5,786 bases of DNA from Holophagaceae bacterium UBA706. GTDB taxonomy: Bacteria; Acidobacteriota; Holophagae; Holophagales; Holophagaceae. The translations under genes and the position numbers were made by a program. Under the pieces are notes generated by a model. It was given only the letters and a program-made list of their open reading frames with translations. It was not told the origin of the DNA and made no database searches. Location: contig DBME01000311.1 in the NCBI GenBank assembly GCA_002298155.1, positions 1-5,786 on the forward strand, read 5' to 3'. Of the stretch, positions 1 through 5,260 are shown one piece after another. Positions within the stretch are counted from its first letter, which is position 1; the number at the start of each line of letters is the position of its first letter.

Positions 1-1
1 A

Positions 2-49
2 CCGCTCAACCCATGCGTGGTGGATCGCAGCCTCGACCTGGAATTCTGA
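2..49 (+). CDS. Possible C-terminal end of a gene entering from the left edge
   Basis: Frame 2 of the plus strand is open from the window edge to a TGA at 47-49 and would encode a tail reading PLNPCVVDRSLDLEF. Most third codon positions (about 12 of 15) are G or C, which matches the codon style of the real genes here. The other two forward frames give less protein-like sequence. If real, this gene converges on the minus-strand operon, with only 10 bases between the two stop codons. With 15 residues no family can be assigned, and a chance open frame cannot be excluded. Confidence 0.3.
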   Translation, partial: PLNPCVVDRSLDLEF

Positions 50-59
50 ACGGAGCTCC

Positions 60-629
60 CTATTCATCCCTACGGGGCAGGATCAGGCTGCGCTGCACCC
101 GTTCGAGGTTGCCGTGGAGGCGCACCAGCTTCCAGGCCAGGATCATGGCGTAGCCCAGCCAGACCCACAGCAGGCGCGGGTCGCAGGGGGTGCGCTTGAG
201 GGGATCCAGGCCGATGTCCAGGCGCAGGCCGTACAGGAACCACACCACCACCCCGAAGGCGATGAGGAGGTGCCCCCAGCGGATCCAGTAGGGGCGCAGG
301 CATTCCTGGGTCTTCCACTTGAGCAGGAGCCAGCGTTCCATGACGGGGGTCTTGGCTTCGGCGAAATTGAGGGCCACCAGGAGATCCACCAGGGGGGCGT
401 ACTTGTGCACCTTGAGCTCGTCCAGCTCGGCCTCGCCGTTGACCTTGCGCAGGAAGGCGGAGCGGATCTTGCCGACGCACTCCTCCCAGGGGGCCTCCTC
501 CCGGTGCAGGGCCAGGTGCAGGCGCACGAGGCCCACCCACAGCAGGGCCTGGGCCAGGAGGACGCCCCACAGGGACAGTCCCTGCCAGCCGTGGGACCGG
601 GCCAGTTCCAGGAAACGTGAAAGATCCAT
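60..629 (-). CDS. Three-TM membrane protein of unknown function, last gene of the phosphatase operon
   Basis: I do not recognise a family for this 189-residue protein. It has three hydrophobic segments, at about residues 17-40, 117-138 and 151-169. A soluble, charged segment of about 75 residues lies between the first and second. The C-terminus is basic (RVQRSLILPRRDE), which suggests it is cytoplasmic. One TM, a long loop, then two TM helices is the layout of ExbB/TolQ-type proton-channel subunits, but no conserved motif of that family was recognised, so the resemblance is topological only. The ATG at 629 lies 3 bases after the TAG of the SirB1-like gene. It is preceded by a good Shine-Dalgarno (AAGAGGA, 7-base spacing) inside the end of that gene, which fixes the start and indicates cotranscription. 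The stop is TAG at 62-60. Confidence is high that it is a gene and low on function. Confidence 0.85.
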   Translation of the reverse strand: MDLSRFLELARSHGWQGLSLWGVLLAQALLWVGLVRLHLALHREEAPWEECVGKIRSAFLRKVNGEAELDELKVHKYAPLVDLLVALNFAEAKTPVMERWLLLKWKTQECLRPYWIRWGHLLIAFGVVVWFLYGLRLDIGLDPLKRTPCDPRLLWVWLGYAMILAWKLVRLHGNLERVQRSLILPRRDE

Positions 630-632
630 CGT

Positions 633-1427
633 CTAGTCCTCTTGAAGTCGTTCCATCCACGCGGCCAGTTCGGGGTCGTCCTCGGGGCTCAGCCGGATGG
701 CTTCCTGGAGGTCCAGCAGGCCCTGAAGCCGCTCGCCCAGCTTGAACCGCACGAAGGCCCGGTCCCGGTAGGATGCGCTCTCGCCGGGCAGGAGGAGGAT
801 GAGGTGGGTGGAGGTCCACAGGGCCTCCTCCCACAGCCCCATGCGCACGAAGCGCACGTGGAGGTTGCGGACCAGGCGGGTGAGGATCGCGCGGTTGGAC
901 ACGGGCGTCAGCATGGACGGCTGGAAGACGGCCCGGCCTCCGGTGGCCTGTTCCACCAGGAGGGCGGCATCCTCCACGCCCAGGGAGCGGCCCCCGTTGA
1001 AGGGGTCGTAGTAGAGCATGCCCACGTCCAGGCGCAGGCCCGTGACGAAGTGCCCCGGAAGTCCCACCCCCACGGCGTCGAAGCCCAGGCGCCGGGCCAC
1101 CTCCATCCACAGGATGGACAGGGTGATGGGCATGCCCCGCTTGCGCTCGATGACCTTGGGCAGGACGGCGTTGACGGGGTCGTCGTAGGTCTCCCGGTCC
1201 CCCCGAAGGCCCAGCTCCTGGAAGAGGAAACGATTCAGGGTGTCCACGGCGCCGTGGAAGTTCCAGGGGAGGGGCATGCGGCCCGCCAGCTGGTCGGCCC
1301 AACCCGCCACCGTGGTGGCCACCGGAGGCCCTTCACGCTCGCCCAGCAGGGGTCCCACGGCCAGGACGGCACCCTCCAGCAGGCGGAGGCAATCCGGATC
1401 CTCCTGGAGGTATTCGTGGAAGGACAT
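633..1427 (-). CDS. SirB1-like transglutaminase-fold protein with TPR-like tail
   Basis: This 264-residue protein matches the SirB1/Transglut_core2 family as I know it. Residues 86-107 carry the family signature, Asn-Ala-Val-Leu-Pro followed by the helix ERKRGMPITLSILW. After this come PGHF (His126) and YYDPFNGG (Asp141). In papain-like transglutaminases the catalytic triad is Cys-His-Asp. His and Asp are visible here, but the helix position has Thr/Ser and no Cys, so classical transglutaminase or protease activity is doubtful, as in many SirB1 relatives. Residues about 186-250 look like TPR-type helical repeats, a common tail in this family. No signal peptide or TM is seen, so it is probably cytoplasmic. 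Its ATG shares one base with the TGA of the preceding gene (TGATG at 1429-1425), the typical geometry for termination-reinitiation. Its own Shine-Dalgarno is weak. The family assignment is fairly sure; its role in this operon is unknown. Confidence 0.9.
   Translation of the reverse strand: MSFHEYLQEDPDCLRLLEGAVLAVGPLLGEREGPPVATTVAGWADQLAGRMPLPWNFHGAVDTLNRFLFQELGLRGDRETYDDPVNAVLPKVIERKRGMPITLSILWMEVARRLGFDAVGVGLPGHFVTGLRLDVGMLYYDPFNGGRSLGVEDAALLVEQATGGRAVFQPSMLTPVSNRAILTRLVRNLHVRFVRMGLWEEALWTSTHLILLLPGESASYRDRAFVRFKLGERLQGLLDLQEAIRLSPEDDPELAAWMERLQED
637..643 (-). promoter_or_regulatory. Ribosome binding site of the 189-residue membrane protein gene
   Basis: On the minus strand AAGAGGA ends 7 bases before the ATG at 629. 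It overlaps the last codons of the upstream SirB1-like gene (Gln-Glu-Asp-stop). It decides the start of the downstream gene and places its initiation within reach of ribosomes terminating on the upstream gene. Confidence 0.7.
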
Positions 1428-1948
1428 CAGTCGCGGTTCCGCAGCCAGGACCGCACGAACATGGCCACCAGGCCCAGGATCACGCCGGCCCAGATGAAGG
1501 GCGTGTAGGTCTTCTTGGCGGCCTCGACCTTGGCCTTCTCCTCGGCCTTGCGGGCGTTCTCCTCGATGGAGAGCTTCTCCCGCGCGTCCCGGGCCTTCTC
1601 GATGGCCTCACGCTCGTTCTTGCGCTGGTCCTCCATCTCCTTGCGCACACCGGTGTCGCTCTCCCCCTCCTGGAAGCGGACCCGCTGGAGGCCGGGGCGA
1701 TGGGGCCGCTGGACGCGGCGGGAGGGCTGGGCGAAGCCGTCCTGGCCGCCCTGGTCGAAGGCGCTCTGGAACTGTTCGAAGCTGTCGGAGAGATCCTGAA
1801 CGTCCTGCCGGAGTTCCTTGAGGTCGCCATGCTGGCGTTCCAGCATCACGCCCTGCATCCAGAGGAGGCCCACCTGGGCTGCGAGGATCACGGTCATGGC
1901 GCCCACCAGCCAGGTGGGGACGGAGGGACGGGGGGAAGGGTCGCTCAT
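1427..1948 (-). CDS. Two-TM protein with charged coiled-coil loop, function unknown
   Basis: I chose the ATG at 1948, which gives 173 residues beginning MSDPSPRP. The frame stays open to 2158, but the extra 70 residues are Arg/Pro/His-rich shadow sequence of the overlapping phosphatase gene. The ATG also overlaps the phosphatase TGA as ATGA (1948-1945). TM1 is at about residues 11-33. A helix at about 36-66 has heptad-like character. A Gln/Gly/Arg/Pro-rich hinge (66-95) follows, then a strongly charged Glu/Lys/Arg/Ala helix (101-147) likely to form a coiled coil. TM2 is at about 149-166, with a basic tail RSWLRNRD. The basic C-terminus and two TMs predict both ends inside and the loop outside the membrane. 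No family was recognised. The tight coupling to the sensor-phosphatase suggests a stoichiometric membrane partner, which is inference. Confidence 0.82.
   Translation of the reverse strand: MSDPSPRPSVPTWLVGAMTVILAAQVGLLWMQGVMLERQHGDLKELRQDVQDLSDSFEQFQSAFDQGGQDGFAQPSRRVQRPHRPGLQRVRFQEGESDTGVRKEMEDQRKNEREAIEKARDAREKLSIEENARKAEEKAKVEAAKKTYTPFIWAGVILGLVAMFVRSWLRNRD
1945..1948 (-). other. ATGA start/stop overlap coupling phosphatase and coiled-coil genes
   Basis: On the minus strand the four bases ATGA hold the ATG of the coiled-coil membrane protein and the TGA of the phosphatase. The following gene has only a weak Shine-Dalgarno (GGGAA-like), so its translation probably depends on ribosomes finishing the phosphatase gene. 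Confidence 0.8.
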
Positions 1949-4494
1949 ACGGGTTCCCGGGAAAGGATGAAGAGGGTCCGGTCGTCGCGGTTCTGGGCCT
2001 CGAAGGTGGTCACGTCGTGGAACACGGCCTCGCAGGCGGCGCGCACGGAACCGGTGCCCCAGATGCGCTGCATCTGCTCCTTGAAGCGGCGCAGGCCGTA
2101 CAGTTCGCCGCGCTTGTTCATGGCCTCGGTGAGGCCGTCGCTGTACATCACCAGCCACTGGCGGTGGTCCAGGCGGCCCTCGACCACCTTCCAGTTGCCG
2201 GGCGCGAAGGGCCGCAGCCCCAGCCCGCGGCCCGCGGAGTCGATCTCCCGCGCCTCGGCGGGGGCGGAGCCCTCGATGAGGAGCGTGGGGGGATGGCCAG
2301 CCCGGGCGATCTTGTAGTTGCCGTCGTCATCCCACTCCAGGATGGAGAGGGTGAGGAAGTCCCGGGGCCCCATGAGGGTGCGCAGGGTGTTGTCCAGGGC
2401 CGGGAGGATCGCCTCGAAGCACATGCCGTCCTGGTGGACGGCCATCTTGAGGAGGGCCATGGCCTGGCTCATGTAGAGGGCGGCGGCGAGGCCCTTGCCG
2501 CTCACGTCGCCCACGGCGGCGATCCAGCGCCCCGAAGGCCGCCGTCCCACCCACAGGAGGTCGCCGCCGGTCTCCAGGGCGGGGGAGAGGCGCAGGGCCG
2601 CCTGGAAGCCGGGCATGGTGGGGGCCACGGAGGTGATGAGGCTCTCCTGGATCAGGCGGGCCGTGTTCAGTTCCTGCTCGATGCGGCCCTGGTCCAGCAT
2701 GCGGCGGTGGAGCACCGCGGTCTCCAGCATGGCGCCGGCGGCGAGGGCCACCTCGCGCAACAGTTCCCGGTCCTCGCGGCCGTAGTTCAGCTCGGCGTAC
2801 TTGCCGCCCAGCAGCAGGGCCCCGTGAGGCTCCTCGTTGACCATGATCAGGGAGAGGACCTGCACTTCAAGGGCATCCAGGTGGGCGCGGAGGACATCGC
2901 CCTGCTCGCGCACCCAGTCGGCCTCGTCGCTGCCCAGGCCCAGCACCAGTTCGCGGTTCTCCCGGGCGTGGCGCACGATGCCCAGGGGCAGTTCCAGCAC
3001 ACGGGGCCGGGCCAGTTCGGCGGCGAAGGGCTCGTCGGGATCGGGGTCGGCCACGGCGGGCAGCACCAAGCGGCGCTTGTCCACGGGAAGCAGAAGGAGG
3101 ACCTGGGGCCGGTAGGCTTCGCGCACGGATTCGGCCAGGCCGGCCAGGAGGGCCTCCTCGCTGAAGCGTTTCTTGGTTTCGCGGAGGTTGCCCAGGATCA
3201 TCTCCCGGGTGGTGTTCAGGTCGCGCCGGAACAGGCGGCGCAGGAAGAGCAGGAGCCACCGCAGCAGCCACCCGATGGGGATGGCCGAGATGCCCACCAG
3301 GACCCCCGCCCAGCCCGGCGGGATCTCCTGGATGCCCATGGCGAAGAGCCAGGCCAGGCCGCCCAGGTACACGGCCAGGGTCAGCCCCAGCACGGCGAAG
3401 TAGGTGATCCACCGCAGCAGGGCCCGGCGCACGTCGAAGAAGCCGTGGCGGAAGATGGCGTAGGCGAAGGACAGCGGCAGGAGCGGCAGGGGCGAGAAGA
3501 ACACCCAGCTCTCCCGCTGGAACACGAGGCTCTGGCCCGCGGACCGCTGCAGCAGGCTGAAGACCAGCAGGTCCGCCATGACCGCCGTGGTGAAGATCAC
3601 CGCCGGCAGGAGACCCCGCCGCTTGCGGGCGGGAAGCTTGAACGTTCCGAACCAGAACAGCACCAGGCCGGCGGTGGCCACCACGGGGGTGATCAGGCTG
3701 ATGATCTTCCCGAAGACGCTGCCGTCCAGGTAGAGGAAGGCCTCCTGGAACAGCTCGGTGCGGTCGAAGGTGCGCAGCAGCATCCGGAGGATGAACAGCA
3801 GGCCCCCGCCCAGGGAGAAGCCGTAAAGGGCGGCCAGGAAGTGCCGGTTGGTGCGCAGGGGGAAGGGATGGGGGAAGCGCAGGAAGAAGTGGAGCCACAG
3901 GGGCGGCGCCAGCCCCAGCCCGATGCCCGACACGAAGATCAACGGCACCAGGTACGCCGGGGCGATGCTGTCCAGCCCCAGCCCCACCAGGAGCGTGCTG
4001 GAGAGGGACACCACGCCTATGTAGTAGAAGTGCCGCGCGATCTTGCGCGACGGCGAGGAAATCACCACCAGGAGCCCCACGGCCCACGCCGCCAGCCCCG
4101 AGAGCAGGACGATGAGCCCCGTGCGGTCGAAGGTCTTGACCAGCCTCACCGGGAGCCGGAGGATGCGTCCATCCCGCAGGATGGTGTAGATGAGGATCTT
4201 GCCTTCCCGCTGCTCGTTGATGAAGCGCTGGGCCTGGGAGAGGTGCTTGCTGTCCACCTTGCGCCCGAGGATCGCGAGCAGCTCGTCGCCGTCCAGGAGT
4301 CCCGCCTCCTCGGCCACGCCGTTGGGCAAGATCTCGGCGATGACCACCTTCTTGCCCACGGCCCTCCAGGTGCACTGGTCGTCCGAGGACGCGTAGACCC
4401 AGTTGTTCAGGTAGAAACACCCCAGGGCGGCCACCAGCGCGAAGACGCTGCTGAGGATCAATTTCCAACGGATGGCTCGGAGGGACGGGGACAA
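1945..4494 (-). CDS. Membrane sensor protein phosphatase: TM-PDZ-multiTM-GAF-SpoIIE/RsbU PP2C
   Basis: This 849-residue protein is the first gene of the operon. TM1 is at about 10-30. A PDZ-like domain follows at about 45-120, with GLLDGDELLAI after a variable-loop segment. Some eight to nine hydrophobic segments lie between about 125 and 420. A GAF-like domain spans about 440-595 (ALLLGGKYAELNYGREDREL). A helical linker carries RIEQELNTARLIQESL (604-619). The PP2C/SpoIIE domain runs from about 625 to 847. Phosphatase motifs seen are GGD (643-645), GDVSGKG (662-668), AGHPP (732-736), YSDGLTEA (784-791) and DDRT (837-840). The metal-binding aspartates are therefore present. Family members dephosphorylate phosphoserine/threonine on STAS anti-anti-sigma proteins and so control partner-switching; no such partner is in this window. 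The start is TTG at 4494: an in-frame TGA lies 15 bases upstream, AAGG sits 5 bases before it, and the basic N-terminus precedes TM1. A TTG at codon 12 is a less likely alternative. Confidence 0.93.
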   Translation of the reverse strand: MSPSLRAIRWKLILSSVFALVAALGCFYLNNWVYASSDDQCTWRAVGKKVVIAEILPNGVAEEAGLLDGDELLAILGRKVDSKHLSQAQRFINEQREGKILIYTILRDGRILRLPVRLVKTFDRTGLIVLLSGLAAWAVGLLVVISSPSRKIARHFYYIGVVSLSSTLLVGLGLDSIAPAYLVPLIFVSGIGLGLAPPLWLHFFLRFPHPFPLRTNRHFLAALYGFSLGGGLLFILRMLLRTFDRTELFQEAFLYLDGSVFGKIISLITPVVATAGLVLFWFGTFKLPARKRRGLLPAVIFTTAVMADLLVFSLLQRSAGQSLVFQRESWVFFSPLPLLPLSFAYAIFRHGFFDVRRALLRWITYFAVLGLTLAVYLGGLAWLFAMGIQEIPPGWAGVLVGISAIPIGWLLRWLLLFLRRLFRRDLNTTREMILGNLRETKKRFSEEALLAGLAESVREAYRPQVLLLLPVDKRRLVLPAVADPDPDEPFAAELARPRVLELPLGIVRHARENRELVLGLGSDEADWVREQGDVLRAHLDALEVQVLSLIMVNEEPHGALLLGGKYAELNYGREDRELLREVALAAGAMLETAVLHRRMLDQGRIEQELNTARLIQESLITSVAPTMPGFQAALRLSPALETGGDLLWVGRRPSGRWIAAVGDVSGKGLAAALYMSQAMALLKMAVHQDGMCFEAILPALDNTLRTLMGPRDFLTLSILEWDDDGNYKIARAGHPPTLLIEGSAPAEAREIDSAGRGLGLRPFAPGNWKVVEGRLDHRQWLVMYSDGLTEAMNKRGELYGLRRFKEQMQRIWGTGSVRAACEAVFHDVTTFEAQNRDDRTLFILSREPV

Positions 4495-4503
4495 GGTAAC
4501 CTT
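4493..4503. promoter_or_regulatory. Inverted repeat AAGGT-A-ACCTT between two divergent start codons
   Basis: Perfect 5-base arms flank a single A in the 14-base gap between the divergent TTG (4494) and ATG (4509). Each strand thus carries AAGG. On the minus strand it is well placed as a Shine-Dalgarno, 5 bases before the TTG. On the plus strand it lies 12 bases before the ATG, which is long, and a nearby TTAGG (4502-4506) is closer than usual. It may be no more than a shared ribosome-binding region; an operator role is speculative. Confidence 0.45.
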
Positions 4504-4508
4504 AGGTC

Positions 4509-5240
4509 ATGAAGAAGAACGTGAAGGAAGACCGGACCTGGTGGCTGCTCGTGGGAGGCCGGAGGAGATTGGGCCGGGTGCTGGCGCAGACGCTGGCTTC
4601 CGAACACAACCTTATCCTCACCACCTCCGTTTCCTGGGAGCAGGAGGCGGGTTGGATATCTGAACTTTCCAAACAGACTCAAGTGAGGTGCTTGCTTTGG
4701 GATGCCGCAAGTCCTGATCTTGTCCCAACGATGATGGCAGATCTGGAGGCCCTCGGGGCGGCCGGGGTGAAGCTAAATTCCTGTGTCCTGGTGAGCGGGA
4801 CCTTCCCGGAAAGTCCCCTCGGGAACTGGAATGCGGCGAACCTCGCGGAAAACTGGCGGGTGAACCTCACCTTCCCCCTCCTGGTGGCCCAGCAGGTGGC
4901 TCCGCACATGGCCGACGGGGGGTGCATCCAGTTCCTCCTGGACACCGCCATCCACAAGCCCTTCCCCCGCCGTCTGCCCTACTCCGCCGCCAAGGCCGGC
5001 GTGGCAGCCCTGGTGCCCGGCTTGGCCCGAGTCCTGGCCCCCCGGGTGCGGGTGGTGGGCCACGCCCTGGGCACGGTGCTGCCGGACCCGGACCACGATC
5101 CGGCCAAGCTGGCCTCCCGGAGCCTGCTCAAGCGGGTGGGCACCCCGGAGGACCTGGCCCGCACCCTGCGCTTCGCCGCGGACAGCCCCTACCTCACCGG
5201 GGAGATCCTCACCCTGGACGGGGGCACCCGTTGGATATAG
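4509..5240 (+). CDS. Short-chain dehydrogenase/reductase, PTR1/FolM-like (putative pteridine reductase)
   Basis: This is a 243-residue classical-length SDR with an N-terminal Rossmann fold. The nucleotide-binding loop VGGRRRLGR (15-23) fits the pteridine reductase variant TGxxxRxG apart from Thr to Val, and its Arg-rich character suggests NADPH preference. RVNL (117-120) holds the SDR active-site Asn119. YSAAKAG gives Tyr158 and Lys162. The position 13 residues before Tyr, Ser in most SDRs, is Asp145. The same Asp-x12-Tyr-x3-Lys spacing is known for Leishmania PTR1 (Asp181, Tyr194, Lys198) and is present in E. coli FolM as I recall it. SLLKRVGTPEDL and TGEILTLDGG (230-239) close the fold. Predicted reaction: NADPH-dependent reduction of a dihydropterin or biopterin-like substrate in the cytoplasm. 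The NNAG motif is diverged (LVSGTFPESPL). The gene is followed after 20 bases by queE. Its first third is unusually A+T-rich. SDR membership is certain; substrate is inferred. Confidence 0.92.
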   Translation: MKKNVKEDRTWWLLVGGRRRLGRVLAQTLASEHNLILTTSVSWEQEAGWISELSKQTQVRCLLWDAASPDLVPTMMADLEALGAAGVKLNSCVLVSGTFPESPLGNWNAANLAENWRVNLTFPLLVAQQVAPHMADGGCIQFLLDTAIHKPFPRRLPYSAAKAGVAALVPGLARVLAPRVRVVGHALGTVLPDPDHDPAKLASRSLLKRVGTPEDLARTLRFAADSPYLTGEILTLDGGTRWI

Positions 5241-5245
5241 TTGGG

Positions 5246-5252
5246 GGAGGAG
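5246..5252 (+). promoter_or_regulatory. Ribosome binding site of queE
   Basis: GGAGGAG lies 8 bases before the GTG at 5261. It selects GTG as the queE start over an in-frame TTG at 5231 that lies inside the reductase gene and has no such site. Confidence 0.75.
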
Positions 5253-5260
5253 TTCCTGCG

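Noticed and set aside
41..60. Palindromes GAATTC (41-46) and GGAGCTCC (52-59) between the converging stops, as a terminator
   Set aside because: Both are short with no loop or adjacent T-run, so they do not form an intrinsic terminator.
70..1302. 410-codon minus-strand frame overlapping the two distal operon genes
   Set aside because: The translation is Pro/Gly/Arg-rich and spans two genes with clear family or membrane character in another frame. It is a shadow frame.
1949..2158. 70-residue N-terminal extension of the coiled-coil membrane protein
   Set aside because: The extension is Arg/His/Pro-rich, lies wholly inside the conserved end of the phosphatase domain, and would displace the ATGA coupling. 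The ATG at 1948 begins a sensible membrane protein.
2017..4512. 831-codon open frame on the plus strand, antisense to the phosphatase
   Set aside because: The product is a low-complexity Gly/Gln/His/Glu-rich sequence with no fold-like pattern. It mirrors the codon-position bias of the strongly supported minus-strand gene, as is common in high-GC DNA.
4655..4682. Possible minus-strand promoter: TTGAGT (4682-4677), 16-base spacer, GATATC (4660-4655)
   Set aside because: The -35 matches four of six consensus bases and the -10 only about three of six. It lies where a promoter for the phosphatase operon is expected, but the match is too weak to call.
4773..5096. Minus-strand open frames opposite the reductase gene
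   Set aside because: Translations are Gly/His/Arg-rich without structure, and the plus strand carries clear SDR motifs over the same bases.
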